Source: Trichobilharzia regenti (lineage: Eukaryota > Platyhelminthes > Trematoda > Strigeidida > Schistosomatidae). Taken from it: a stretch of 64,000 nucleotides of DNA. A program made the position numbers and the translations under genes. Positions 33,850 through 45,884 of the stretch are shown piece by piece. Location: contig OX235262.1 of assembly GCA_944472135.2 (NCBI GenBank), forward strand, positions 86,216,903 to 86,280,902. The letters run 5' to 3'. Every line of letters begins with the position of its first letter. Position 1 is the stretch's first letter. The notes below the pieces were generated by a model, which made no database searches, was not told where the DNA came from, and was given only the letters and a program-made list of their open reading frames with translations.

Positions 33850-35860
33850 TATCATATTCTTCGCGATAAATCTTGGAGGATATCCATTCTCTATGAGGAA
33901 TTGTTTGAGTCACTGCAGTTTCCCATCGATTGTATTGCTGGAACAAATCCTCCTTGTTCTTGAGGATAAGGAATGGATCAGATTTCTCCTTTTTCTCAAA
34001 GGAACCCAACTATGAAAATTCGTGTACTGACCATTCCATGTTTGTTTCCTGTAGATCGACCTTTGAAGAGAACCATCAGATTTCCTGTTTAGAAAAACAT
34101 CCAAAAAATGGAATTCCGAGTTAATCTCTGATTCCGACGTGAACAGGATGGCATGACGGCAGCTGTTGAAATCTTTAGTTATCAATTCAATGTCGATATT
34201 GTCGTCACATATGATGAAAGTATCATCCATGTATCTTTGGTACAAATGCAAACTGTCGATAGTAGGCCGTAAAATACTACTCTCCAAACTTGCCAAGAAG
34301 CAGTCTGCAAGTAAAGGACCCAATGGTGACCCCATTGTCACTCCATCTCTTTGTCTATAAATCGTGTTGTTGAACTTGAATTGGACATTTGAGTGCACCT
34401 CAATAGTAGTTCCTTTAAATAGTGGATCGGAACACACACGTCTACATTATTATTCTCAATGAATTTGCAAATAAAGCAAATAATTTCAGTGAGGGGAACG
34501 TTGGTGAAAAGCGAAGTGACACCCATGGATATCATTTTCTTCCCGGATACATTAGCGTCACTTATTGAATCGATTAATTCAAACGAATCAGAAACGCTAT
34601 ACTTGCAGAGGTTATTTCTGATCGGTAGGAGGATGTCTGCGAGCCATTTGGCAGTAGCATGACATGGGGAATTCGTCATGTCCAAGACTGGACGTAGTGG
34701 CACGTTCTCTTTGTGCACTTTCGGCAGACCATATATAAACGGGGAATCACGGAACCAGAGGGTTGTATTCGCTCGAATAATTCGGAGCTGATAATCAATT
34801 CTTCCTTCATCTTCTTCAGCATTTGTGTTAGATTTCCTTCAATTTGTTCCGTTTGGTCTTTCTGGCTGCTTTATTTTGAAAATTTGTTTTCATCTGACAA
34901 GACTGACGACATTTTTTCGATTTAGTCTTGGCGGTCCATCAGGACAATGCCGTCACTTTTGTCGGGGCGTATCAGAACCAAGTCTCTGTTTTTTAGAATC
35001 TCAAGTAGCTGCTTTCTGTGCTCGACTGAAATCAGTCTTTTGACATTTGGTTTCATTCTGATGTACTGATGGCAGCTATTTAATACTGTAGACTTGAATC
35101 GTTCATATGATTTGTTGGACACTGCAGGAAGGTCATTTGTCTGTTGGATCAGTGCTTCAAATTGGACTTTAATATCCAAGTCACTCGAATTTGTCGAAAT
35201 ATCACAGAATTTCGGACCCAACGACAAGGTTTGCTATTGGACGGGAGTCAGTGATATACTAGAGTAGTTAAAAACGTATTTCTCTGGTGTGGCAGGAAAA
35301 CGTGTATAAGTGTCAGCGGCTTTCAGGCTATTCACGAGTTTCAGGTTTACGTCTTCACAGAGTCTTCTTGAAGGTGTATCGATGTAGTCCATGAAATTTC
35401 TCTGCTCGTCTTCTGTCAGCTCAAATAGAGCATGTGTTCTTAGTGAAATATTTCTTTCTATCTCTGGTAGTCGAGATTTTATTTCATCGATAACATTTAG
35501 TGTGTGACATTTCAAAGAGCAGTGATTTGGGTGGATATTATTACGATGAAGACATTTCTAGAAGCGCTTGGTATATTCTTTGTTATCAATACAGCTCTTC
35601 AGAAAACTGATTCTTGTATTCGGTATGGCAAGTTTGACAGAAAATTTAAGAAACGTATCAAGATCCTTCACTGTCACAGGGTTCTTGCTCTGTTTCAAAT
35701 CGCCGAAAATACCCATTGAGTCATGAAGAAAGTAAAAGACAGATTCAGCGAAGAAAATTTTTTTCATCGACGAAATCCATATTTTGTTGCCAATACCGAA
35801 ATGAACTGTGGGACTATGTGAGAACAATATTCCTTTGACACAAATTGTCTGTAACACACT
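33850..35860 (-). pseudogene. Penelope-like element reverse transcriptase, frameshifted
   Basis: Minus-strand frames in order: 35857-35558 (N-terminal region with DLDTFLKFSVKLAIPN), 35515-35234, 35227-34922 (LIRPDKSDGIVLMDRQD), 34718-34338 (VTSLFTNVPL), 34437-33910 (TMGSPLGPLLADCFLASLE; YMDDTFIIC catalytic box; EFHFLDVFLNRKSDGSLQRS; RTRRICSS), then FLIENGYPPRFIAKN near 33860. The layout is the PLE RT. The first catalytic Asp of motif A is replaced by Gly (ISMGVTSLF), and at least four frame breaks are present. No GIY-YIG domain follows at the 3' end. Confidence 0.9.
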
Positions 35861-36047
35861 ACCACAATATTATCAGAGACATCACTAGCACTTTGTTGGG
35901 TTTCCAACTGATATTCTGGTATCATGGCTACCTACCAATTGCCTCTAATCATCTAATGTTAATTTAGAAGGTACACCTCAATAATGAGTCACTCAGCTTG
36001 GTGACTACATTATACACTCAACTAGGAGAATTCATTCACCGTCAACA

Positions 36048-36298
36048 ATTTTTATTATTTTTTATTCCTTTACGTTCCCAATGAAACATAGGACTTCGGA
36101 CTAGAAGCTTGAAGTTTCTGTGGCAGTGGTGATTATTTTTACAGGATGGGGTTGTTAACCTCATGCCCAACCCTTCCTCTTTACAAGTCTTATTACTGGC
36201 TTAGCTAGGGAAAGGAGTGCGTCGGTAACCAGGGATCAAACCCTGAATCACGTGAGGCATGGCCAGCGAGCACTCTACCGCTGTGCCACCGATGCACA
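36048..36298 (-). mobile_element. SINE2, minus strand
   Basis: Minus strand: head ending near 36298 with box A (AGCGGTAGAGTGCTC) and box B (GGGTTTGATCCC). The RTE-5'-UTR-like body follows (TTGTAAAGAGGAAGGGTTGG, CAACCCCATCCTGTAAAAA, ACAGAAACTTCAAGC), then the RTE-3'-end-like segment (GAAGTCCTATGTTTCATTGG), then an AATAA-rich tail. It is homologous to 22669-22912 along its length. Confidence 0.85.
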
Positions 36299-37194
36299 AC
36301 CGTCAACAGTTTAGACGACATATATGATACCTATTACTTAGCATTATTCAATCAATATGAAGCATTATGGATCATAAATTGCACATGAAGAAGTTATAAA
36401 ATTCACAAGCTGTTCAGTAGAATTACATTTCTCCCTGTCGTTGTTTCTTTAAAGTTTACTTTCAATTATGTTTAATTTCAACATAGACGTCAAGAAGAAC
36501 ATTACCTTTTAACAAATTACAATATTACTAGCTGTTACATTTACAGTAAACTTAAAATATGCTTAGATGCGCACACGCACACACACATGATCACAGGTAC
36601 ACGTAAACAATTTGATAGAATTTCGAAGTATAGAAAAAATAGTTCCCTGTTTAATTGCCTCCTCGTGTAATTCTCCTTCTCTCCTACTCTCTCCCTCTCT
36701 CTCTCAGTAACAGTGTATTATGCAAGAGAAGAAACCGAAGAGTAATAAGACAGGTAGAACACCTGTTACAAAAAATATACATATAACATAATACAATTTA
36801 AATATAATAATATCACCTGTTCAGTGAAACTCTGTATTCAGGTCATTTTACATTCTGTCCAGCAAGAACATTAAAAAAATGAATGGAAAGAGCTGAGGGA
36901 GGAAGGGAAGAGGTGAGTTAATAAACAGTTGTGATGAAAACAGCTGTTTCACGAGATTTGTAAACAATTAAAAAACCAAAACAGAAAAATTAAAATTCTA
37001 CTGAACTTTTTTCATTCAATAAATAAGAAAATCATTTTTAATAATCTTCATATTTTTCTCTTCATGTCTTCTCTACTCTGAAACAAATCAGTTGATGAAC
37101 ATTAAGCATATGAAAAAAATTTAATTACAATGTAACTAACATTTTAAAAAAAATAAACGCTTAAATTTTACTGGCTACATATCAATGCTTAGTA
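36299..37194. other. No gene seen; AT-rich
   Basis: Short (AC)n and (TC)n runs at about 36576-36586 and 36690-36704. No repeat or exon recognised. Confidence 0.4.
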
Positions 37195-38045
37195 CGTAGT
37201 AGAGACCATAGATAGAGTTATTAGATGGAATACTGCATTCATATCATTCGTAGCCACTTCGTAGGTATTACTAGATGGCTGGAGACAACTGACAGGAAGC
37301 CTTAGACCTAGGTTTCGTGTAAGGGGTATCTGCGATCTTGAAGGAACTCATATCCCTTCTGAGATTCCAACCCGCTTCACCAAGGGATGCAGTCAGAGAC
37401 ATTAATGCTGAGCTATTCGGGCTAGTGGCTGATTTCTTGTAAGATCGTATCACATACTTTGTTTGAATACCAGGTAGTAAGTAACTAGCGTCATTCATCT
37501 AGCCTTCGTTCGGCCACCATGTCCCACTCTGAAGTGTTGTTATTAGACGGTTGAAGGCAATCGGCAAAAGTTATGGGCCCTAGGGGACCTAGCATGGTGA
37601 CTAAGCGTCTAATCAAAGTGCTTGGGTGGTATATCTCTGGTAAAACCAATTATTGGGTAACTGAAAAAGACTGCCTGGAAGCTTTATTGTGTGGAACCTT
37701 TTTACTGCGATACCAAGTCTCCTAGATTTGTGACCACATTAATGACTTACTGACAGAATTTCATCAGCACCAACACAAGGACAGGACAAATGACAGTCTT
37801 CACTCCTGTATGACTAATCAAAATAACCATTACAACCGTGTTAGAGTTTGCCCACGAGCTTGAATAGCTCAGTGATAACATTTCTGAGTATGACATTGAG
37901 TAATGCAAACCTTTTACACTCCAAAGGTAAGTTACTTACTTTTGTGTTGTGAATACACATTGCTGACAACTGTTATTCGGGACGAAACTTAGGTCGATGA
38001 CTTCCAGCTGATTGCTTTCAGTCATCTAGTATGTGAAACTGCACG
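37195..38045. mobile_element. F3 hammerhead-like repeats in head-to-head arrangement
   Basis: Minus-strand F3 at 37255-37440 has a tRNA-like head (GAATAGCTCAGCATTAATG, then GGGTTGGAATCTCAG) and CACGAAACCTAGGTC, with the first half of the ribozyme region deleted. A second minus fragment lies at 37535-37580. A plus-strand F3 at 37855-38045 has a head GAATAGCTCAGTGATAAC and CTGACAA (37962-37968) ... GGGACGAAACTTAGGTC. Shared 3' wording is CTTCC.G..GATTG and CATCTAG. Confidence 0.65.
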
Positions 38046-38289
38046 CGAGAAAATCAAGTCCTGTTAACGTTGTTTTCATTACCTTTCAAAAATGTACAAC
38101 TAACTAGGGTTTTGCCTGAAGGTTATCAAATGTTTCAAAAAGAAATAAAGTAAATAAATATTAGACAGAAGTACTATTATTCACCAGAATAGAAGGATGA
38201 AGAAGTGACTGTAGTATTTAGGAACCATAGGTTAGACAGGTAAGAAAAAATAAAATTCACAGCTTACACAGTCCAAAGTAATTCATTTA

Positions 38290-38620
38290 TCAGAATTTCC
38301 CTCGGAAACCGAAACTGTTTCGATAACAATATGTGATCCCCTTGATACCACAAGTGGTGATCGAGAGAGCGAACATTTACATAAAACTGTCTGCTGTTGA
38401 TAGACTGAGATCGGTAGTTGCATACCACTCACTCTCTTAGCTGAGTCAAAGTGGACACACCAGTGATGGGGTCACCCGCAAACGAGCGAAATGGCCGTCC
38501 CGTGTTTAGACCACTTCGATCTGGCTGTCAAGCACCACTGGCAGTGTGAGTGGTAACTAACTACTCATTTCAATCGATCAGTAGTTGATAGCGCCAGAAA
38601 GACGTAAATTTAAATATGAA
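38290..38620 (+). mobile_element. F4, a fourth candidate hammerhead-like repeat
   Basis: A GC-richer island. 38300-38400 resembles 59960-60060 (GGAAACCGAAA, then ACCACAAGTGGTGATC against ACCATAAGTGGTAATC). 38453-38508 holds a hammerhead-like arrangement. No second full copy exists in the window, so family limits are uncertain. Confidence 0.5.
38453..38508 (+). ncRNA. Hammerhead-like motif of F4 (degenerate)
   Basis: CACCAGTGATGG (expected CTGANGA region), stem II GGTC/GAGC with one mismatch, loop about ACCCGCAAAC, GAAA (38488-38491), palindromic TGGCCG (with G-T wobble) closed by A/T, then C at 38499 and CCGTGT. The order and spacing are those of F1-F3; the core appears to have lost one C and changed the last A. 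Confidence 0.45.
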
Positions 38621-39262
38621 TTACTGCTAAATACAAACGAGAGCATAATCTGACTTATTCATACCTTTTACACTGGTAATTTTTCTTATGAAGAAGTTCC
38701 GGAAATGACGTCTAGATTCACGTCGAAAGTTATTTTAACAAAATCCACTGCTTGACGAACAACAGCAAAAATACACCAAAGCATTCAAGACTCTGTGTAC
38801 AAGTATTCGTCACTATCCTGTTTTCATCCACATAACAGAAGTAACGTTTCAACATTTATGGAGTAAACGTTTATCAAAATAATGGCGAAAGATTTTTAAG
38901 GAGAAACACTGGAAAATTTCTTCATTATGTCCACGGGGTCTGGTCTGATAATGCTGAAAACAGAGAAGAATTGTTCTAACTCAAGTTACGTTTCTTCACA
39001 GCCCTAGCTATAAGTTACCCGCTCAAAATCACACATTTTTATTCCATTTATCAAAAAATATGGGAAAATTAGAAATTACTGACTATTTTTAACTACCAAA
39101 AATTAAAAAATAAAGACGTTCGACTTCTAGTTTGTTTCGTCTCAATCAAAGTGCAAAGATGACTTTGTCACTTTGACAGGAACCGTTTGGTTCATTTAGA
39201 TCAATAATTGTTAAGAACTGGTATTTTTCTATGGTTCTGTTTGTAATGGTTAGTTATGTTTT
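38621..39262. other. No gene seen
   Basis: AT-rich, with no recognised repeat or exon. Confidence 0.35.
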
Positions 39263-39486
39263 GACGAGTTGATCACGGATTAATATCAGTTAGAGAACCA
39301 TTGAAAACCAGGGAGTACTGGACAGCTGCTGTTTCATCCTAGCTTCCCTTGTAACCTGAAGGTCCTGGGCTCGAATCCCAGTGGCTGCGTACTGCCGATG
39401 ATTCCAAGACTAGGATGAAACAGCAAATGTCCAGTACTCCCTGGTTTTCAATGGTTCTCTAACTGATATCAATCCTTGATCAACTC
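39263..39486. mobile_element. F2 hammerhead-like foldback, compact
   Basis: Outer ends form a near-perfect inverted repeat of about 60 bases: GAGTTGATCACGGATTAATA...CAGTTAGAGAACC on the left against its complement on the right. Between the arms is one tRNA-like half (TTGTAACCTGAAGGTCC, GGGCTCGAATCCC). The plus arm carries CCGATGATTCC, AAGACTA, GGATGAAACAGC...TGTC, close to a hammerhead but with U4 changed to C and an insertion in stem III. The left arm lacks the core. Confidence 0.75.
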
Positions 39487-41050
39487 GGAAGAATTGGTAT
39501 AATAATTGTATGTATGCCCCAGGAAAGAATGAAAAATTCGCATATCAAGTAATAAAAATTTTCCCTCCGATGAATCAACTTCAAAAGCTCTATAATCCCT
39601 TGTATAATCAGCAGGAAATTCATGAAACTAGACAAATATCAGCAATTATGTCCTAGAGAATTGTATGTGTAATGTGCCGAAATACCTAGGGTGAATTTAT
39701 AGTTTGAAATTAGGAATCGAAGTAAGAATAATCAAATCAGCTTCATTGTATTAAGAAAAAATGCTAGGCAAATAAAATTACCAAAATCTATACATAGAAT
39801 TACAATAAGACAGATAAGATGTAAAACTTATTGCTATGCAACTGAAGACTTTAATTTCTGTCACATTAGGTTTAATTAAAAGTTAAAACAAATCAAGACA
39901 AATATTTTTTTTCTTGAAGAATTATTATTTCAGAAATTTCTAACAGTATGACATTTTCTCTTGACATCTTCGATAATCATTTTCAGCAAACTTAGAGCTT
40001 ATTCCCTAATGCACATTTTGACAAGATAAAACGCCTAGAATTCTCAATTTTTATTCAATTCTGTCACTTTTCATTTTGATTTATGTGATACATACACTTT
40101 GTTATATGGAATTGATAGCAATTTTTCTCCTGTTCTTCTAGAGTTGTTCGAAGTTAAACTTTTAGTGTCCTACGGTGAATATGTTTGAGTTTACTAACAC
40201 ATAGTTCTCACTTTGATATTTTAAGAAGTAATACTTTCAAGAGGTAAACAACAAGATACAGGGGACCAAAGTTTCCAGACCTTTTTTGGTGATCCCCAGT
40301 CCCCAATTAATTTCAATCATCTTCACTACCTATTGAATAGGAATTCATTGACTCAAATACGTTACATACCGATAGGTTCATGTGTTTTGTGTCCACTTGT
40401 TGATATGACAAAGGGCTGTATCATCACAAGGAAAGAAAGTCAATTTAAAAGATACAACATCATCAATATTACCTTATTTTCTGGGGACTTTATTAGCATC
40501 GATGTTTAGATGATAGCGTTTTCAAATATATTAAATTTCTAAGAGAAAAACCAAACTTATTAAATATCCAACTATTAGTGTAAAGTATTTTCCGTGTCAC
40601 TTGGCTTCTACCAACATCTATCACTTAGAAAAACAACAACATCAGCAATACCTCAGTGATTAAAGTTTAAAGCAAATAAGCAAACACGGAGTCGACAGTG
40701 ACCACCCAATTTGTTAATTTTTAAATAAAACTAATATAAACAATACTTTAGAAAAATGAATATAACTAAGCTTGTGGATAATATAAAAGCGTAAAACATA
40801 GAAAAATATGAATTGTAGACAGAAGAAGTAAAGAAAACAACATCAAATAAAAAGGAGAAATAAACCGAAAAACACTTCTTAAGGTGTGAATCACAGTCTT
40901 TAATCAATATTAGTAAGTACACCTGAGCCACTTGAAATGGTCTTAAAAGGTTTCAATTTCAACGGTAACCATGACTTTAGCAAGAAACGAAGCAAAAAAT
41001 TTAGACTGCATGTTTAACAACTTAAGTAATTATGATGTTTTCTTCCCCTT
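39487..41050. other. No gene seen; AT-rich
   Basis: No recognised repeat or coding signal. Confidence 0.4.
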
Positions 41051-41160
41051 TTGCTGTAGCGCAGTTTCCAATATAATGTATTTTACAGTCCTTAAGCTAG
41101 TCATTCGACTTTGAAGTTTCTGTAAGGATTGTATTGATTTTCCAAGGCAGGGTGACCAGT
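41051..41160 (-). mobile_element. Possible degenerate SINE2 / RTE 5'-end remnant
   Basis: The minus strand contains CCTTACAGAAACTTCAAAG and nearby wording similar to the body of SINE2 and the RTE 5' UTR. Short and diverged. Confidence 0.3.
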
Positions 41161-41239
41161 CTTAGGCTTTGAACAGACTAGTAAACTAGGCGAGGATAAG
41201 TAACAAGAAACTCTGACAACGCATACACCAAGAACCTAT

Positions 41240-41490
41240 TTCCCAAAAAGTATATAGAAGGAAATGGAGGTGAATTGGACGAGACCGTTGAGTAACATCA
41301 TATACCAGACCCTCAAGTGTAACCTGAACGGGAAACGAAGATGGTGAATTTCAGAGGATTGCATGGAAGAGAATGCCTATTAGCAAACGTAGGGCCTAGT
41401 GAAAAAGGCCGCAGAGGATATAGTGAGATGGAGATACGCTGCTGTATCCTATCTTCCACTGGGAACCCGAGGAGAGTACTAATATTAGGC
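41240..41490 (+). mobile_element. RTE-like LINE 3'-end fragment, old
   Basis: Matches the last 240 bases of the 42 kb RTE with many changes: AATGGAGGTGAATTGGACGA, GTAACCTGAACGGGAAACG, ATTGCATGGAAGAGAATGCC, GTGAGATGGAGATACGC and the end TCTTCCACTGGGAACCCGAG. No tail repeat remains. Confidence 0.75.
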
Positions 41491-42291
41491 CAGTAGCTGG
41501 ATGGCAGAATTCTTATCAAATGACTTGTTATTTCCACTATCACTCCTGTACGCGTTGGTTACTTTTCGCCGCTTAAGAGCCCCTTGCTAGGAGAAAACAT
41601 GCCTCATGTGCTTCCTTGAATTTATTAGTCCTCTAGTTTGTATCCGTTAGTAAGGAGATCATTGATGTGAATTTTTATCCATTTGTTGCAGAGTTTTTAG
41701 ATTTTCTCCCTCATTTTCTCGGATTAATTGATGAATAAAAATGTTGAGCATGTATTTTGAAGTGTCAGTGTTGGATAAGTATCATGTTTAAAATACTTCG
41801 ACTCTATAATCGCTTTTATGAGTGGAATTCACTTCATTATCACTTCAGTCTCTCAATTTTCAATACTTTATAAACGCTTATTATCGACTGAATTGATTTC
41901 AGTCATAACAAATTCAACTGATAATCTCTGAAATGTGTAAATAAATTTTTTTGGAATTTTAACGAGCAAAGTTAGAAGTAATCGAGTGAGAAAGAACAAC
42001 TGTCTAACGCAATAGCAGTATTATTAATAACCTTCTTTCTACCACTGGAATGACACCACAAACAATTCTAGAGATCATAACCTCGCCAGATACTAGCTTG
42101 CTAGGCTACTAGCTTACTAGTTTTCTCGCCGGTCCCAAGCCCGGGTAAAGAGGGAGGGTTGGGGCGTGGTGCTAGCAACTCCACCCCTGTAAAACAACCA
42201 AATCGCTACAGAAACTTCAACGAATAAATATATTAAAAATTCTAAAAACATAAGCAATAGCCTTACTTTTCGCTGGAATCGGGGAAGTGAA

Positions 42292-43811
42292 ATGACGCAG
42301 GCTGGTGAAAGCCTTCGGGAAGCCAGTCAGCCGATGTGCCTTCTTTCGATGAAAGCAAAAGTAAGGATGGGTACCTGGAATGTTCGTACAATGTACGAAA
42401 CTGGAAAGGCTGCCCAGATAGCCGCTGAAATGAGAAGGTACAGAATAGAAGTGTTGGGAATCTGCGAGAGCAGATGGAACGGAACTGGAAGGTGCCAACT
42501 ACCTACTGGAGAGACAGTAATCTTTCCGGCCACCTAGAGGACAACCATGAGCACACCGAGGGAGTGGCCATCATGATGTCACCAACAGCAACCAAAGCTC
42601 TCATGCAGTGGGAACCAATCTCCTCCAGGATAATGACAGCCAGGTTCAACTCAAAAGGAAGGAAAGTTACAGTCATTCAATGCTATGCGCCTACAAACGT
42701 CTCAGAACAAGAGAAGAAGGAGGCGTTCTACAGACAACTACAAGCAATAATGGACAACGTCCCAAATGGCGATATCAAAATCCTGATGGGCGACATGAAT
42801 GCGAAGCTGGGACGAGACAACACAGGAAGAGAACTCACCATGGGTCGTGAGGCCCTCGGTGAAATGAACGACAATGGTGAACTCTTCTCAGACTTCTGCG
42901 CCTTCAATGATTTGGTGATTGGCGGTAGTGTGTTCAAACACAAGGATATACACAAGACGACATGGATTTCACCAGATGGAAACACCAAGAATCAAATAGA
43001 CTTCATCTCAATTTCAAGAAAGTGGAGACGGAGCCTACTGGACACAAGGTCAAGGAGAGGAGCAGATGTGGGTTCAGACCACTATCTAGTAGAAGGGACT
43101 TTCAAGGTGAAACTAAAAGCCTCGAGGATAGCTGGGGATAGGCCACAATGCAAGTTCAACACTCAATTACTGAAGGACACAACCACAAAAGACACTTTCA
43201 CTGCAACTGTCAGAGCAAAGCAGGAAACACTACGCGACATCACTGAAGAATCATGCGTGGAAGAACATTGGAAGTCTCTGAAGGCGATTCTCAACGAAAC
43301 GTGTTCAACGGTTCTAGGAAGAAAGAAGAGACAAGACAAGGAATGGCTCTCAACGGACACTTGGAAATTAATAGAAGAGAGGAGAATGGTGAAAGAGAAA
43401 ATGATTCAATGCAAGGACGGACAGGAGAAGGAGACGCTGAGCTCAACTTACAAAGCATTGGACAAAGAAGTGAAGAAGAGTGCTAGGAAGGACAAAAGAC
43501 GATTCTACGACAAACTCGCCACTGAAGCTGAGAAGGCAGCAGGCAAAAGGGACCTGAGGACACTATATCAGATAACCAAATCTCTATCCGGGAAGAGACC
43601 AACACAAGCGAAACCTATAAAAGACAGCCAAGGGAAGCCCATTACCAAGGAAGAAAAACAGATTAAACAATGGGCGGATCACTTCAAAGGACTCTTGAAC
43701 CGACCATCACCTGCAACCCGTCCAGAAATACCAACAACAGCGCGCACACAACTGCAAGTTGACACCAATCCTCCAACGAGAGCTGAAGTCTTGAACACAA
43801 TCAACTTCTGA
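42292..43811 (+). pseudogene. RTE apurinic-type endonuclease and linker
   Basis: Frame 42292-42537 opens the domain: GTWNVRTMYETGKAA and GICESRWNGTG (catalytic Glu region). A shift near 42525 moves to the frame 42474-43811: YAPTN, MGDMNAKLGRD, NQIDFISI and SDHYLVEGTF, the conserved Asp/Asn and His motifs of exonuclease-endonuclease-phosphatase enzymes that nick target DNA. The frame then runs through a basic linker to a one-base deletion near 43805 (AATCAACTTCTG here, AATCAATCTTCTG in the 9.6 kb copy), which ends it at 43811. The catalytic residues are all still present. Confidence 0.9.
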
Positions 43812-44590
43812 AAGCTGGAAAAGCAGCCGGACCAGATGGAATACCCCCTGAAGCACTGAAAGCAGACCCAGAGACTACAGCAGACATGCTGACTCCATTA
43901 TTGCAAAAGGTCTGGAAGGAGGGAAAGGTGCCTACTGACTGGAGGAAAGGTTACCTCGTGAAACTACCAAAGAAGGGCGACTTAGGACTCTGCAAGAACT
44001 GGCGAGGAATCATGCTCCTATCGACGCCAAGTAAAATCCTGAGTCGCATCATCCTGGAGAGATTAAAGGACGCACTGGAGACAGAACTCCGACCAGAACA
44101 AGCTGGATTCAGGAAAGGCAAATCATGTACTGACCAAATTGCAACTCTACGCATCATCATCACAGAACAAAGCATGGAATGGCAATCAAACCTCTACCTC
44201 AACTTTATAGACTTTGAGAAGGCCTTCGACAGCGTCGGTCGTGAAGTAATTTGGAAATTACTCGAGTACTATGGCGTACCCCAAATATTCATCAACCTTA
44301 TTCAACAGCTGTACGACAACGGCACATGTCAAGTGATCCACAACGGAAGACTCAGCGAGGCGTTTGGAGTAAACACAGGAGTCAGACAAGGGTGCTTACT
44401 ATCACCAATGATATTCCTAATTGTGGTGGACTGGATTATGCGTCAGACTGTGGGAAACGAGAAGACAGGAATATCCTGGACCGACGTGAAGAACCTAGAA
44501 GACCTGGATTTCGCGGATGACTTATGTTTGATGTCACACAAAATCGAAGACTTACAAGCGAAAACCGACAAACTGGTCGAAGAAGCAGCC
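43800..44590 (+). pseudogene. RTE reverse transcriptase, motifs intact
   Basis: After the one-base deletion the RT continues in frame with 43886-44815: LVKLPKKGDLGLCKNWRGI, ERLKDALETELRPEQAGFRK, motif A FIDFEKAFDSVGREV (about 44203-44245), GVRQGCLLSPMIF, and the catalytic box LDFADD (44503-44521; FADD in place of YADD, common in RTE). It synthesises cDNA at the nicked target in active elements. A further frame change lies near 44590, where 9.6 kb has GCAAATACAGG and this copy GCCGGTGAAGACAGG. Confidence 0.9.
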
Positions 44591-45325
44591 GGTGAAGACA
44601 GGACTCCAGGTAAACATAGACAAGACGGAGGTTATGAAAATAACCAACCAACAACAGCAACAACATCCAACGTCAATCACCATCAACGGGAGGGATTTGA
44701 AAGAGGTTACTTCATTCACTTATCTAGGGAGCATTGTCTCAACTACAGGAGGAGCGGACGAGGATGTCAAATCGAGCGAGAATCGGGAAGGCGAGAAACA
44801 CATTCATCAGCCTGAAATCAATCTGGAAATCTTCGTCACTCAGCATCACCAACAAAATTCGGATTTTCAATACAAACGTAAAGTCAGTCAGTTCTTCTAT
44901 ACGGATCAGAAACTTGGCGGGCGGGTCACAAAGAATATTTCCAACAGCTGTTGCAGACCTTTATTAACAACTGTCTTCGCTCTATACTGAAGATCAGATG
45001 GCCGGAAAGAATCACCAACAAGGAATTATGGGAACAAACAAAGCAAGAACCAATCGCCCAACAAATATGCAGGAGAAAGTGGAGATGGATCGGACACTCG
45101 CTGAGGAGACCGCTGGGTGACATCGCGCGCCAAGCCCTCGAGTGGAACCCGAAAGGGAAGCGGCGTGTGGGACGTCCAAGGGTGACATGGAGGAGATCGT
45201 GTGAAGAGGAGTTGAAAGAATATGGATTAACATGGATGCAGGCGAAAAGTATAGCAGAAGACAGAAGAAAATGGAGACGTGCAGTTGAAGCCCTATGTTC
45301 CACTAGGAACCCAAGGGAGCAATAA
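44591..45325 (+). pseudogene. RTE C-terminal region ending in the tail repeat
   Basis: Frame 44592-44850 shows TGLQVNIDKTEVMKITNQ and DLKEVTSFTYLGSIVSTTGG. A broken middle part follows, then frame 44951-45325: [51 protein letters not shown] and VEALCSTRNPREQ. The stop codon is the first TAA of the (TAA)n tail, so there is no separate 3' UTR. The segment encoding VEALCST is the one shared with SINE2. Confidence 0.85.
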
Positions 45326-45335
45326 TAATAATAAT

Positions 45336-45884
45336 TTGTTTTAATTATCCATACATATAAAGTAACTTCAGTGATGCCACATTAAATAGAATATAAAGGT
45401 CATCACTTCATGTATTCAGTTACCTAATAACAACAATATTGCGACATTACAATTATATAAGCAAATGATACTGGTGCCCAACTCATAGAATTATATTTTG
45501 CTCATGCAAATTCTTTTAATTCTTGTCGTAAGACAGATTTGAGAAACGAAAAATACCCCTCTCTTCAAATGACATGATGATACAATATCAGCTTGTGTCA
45601 AGTAATGACGTATCATCTTACCAGGTTGACGTGTACACAATGATTTCGAAAAAAGCATAAATCATAGCCTACATTTGCTTTTTCGTTTCTTATAAGATAA
45701 GGGAATTTTAATTTCCACTGTCTTGGTATCCGAAACTATTTTCTCCTGTCAATCGTAAATATCATCAGATGATTTATTTTTATATCGTCTAAACACAACA
45801 TCATTTTTAAAATGAACAGTAAAGTCAAGAATTTATTAACTTATTCAGATTGTTGTACAATTTCAGTGCAGATTTCGTAACTAA
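45336..45884. other. No gene seen
   Basis: AT-rich, no recognised signal. Confidence 0.35.

Larger units (their letters stand above)
42133..45335 (+). mobile_element. Nearly full-length RTE-like LINE (SR2-like)
   Basis: 5' UTR from about 42133 (the exact 5' end is not certain), endonuclease, RT and C-terminal region, ending in (AATAAT)n at 45321-45335. Layout and motifs are those of the RTE clade, to which the schistosome SR2 and Perere-3 families belong. The coding region has at least four frame breaks. The 5' UTR portion 42133-42222 is shared with SINE2, as is the 3' end. A target duplication was not identified. Confidence 0.9.

Noticed and set aside
33751..33855. Short direct repeats beside the 34 kb PLE taken as target duplication
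   Set aside because: Both copies are on the same side of the element, so they cannot be its target duplication.
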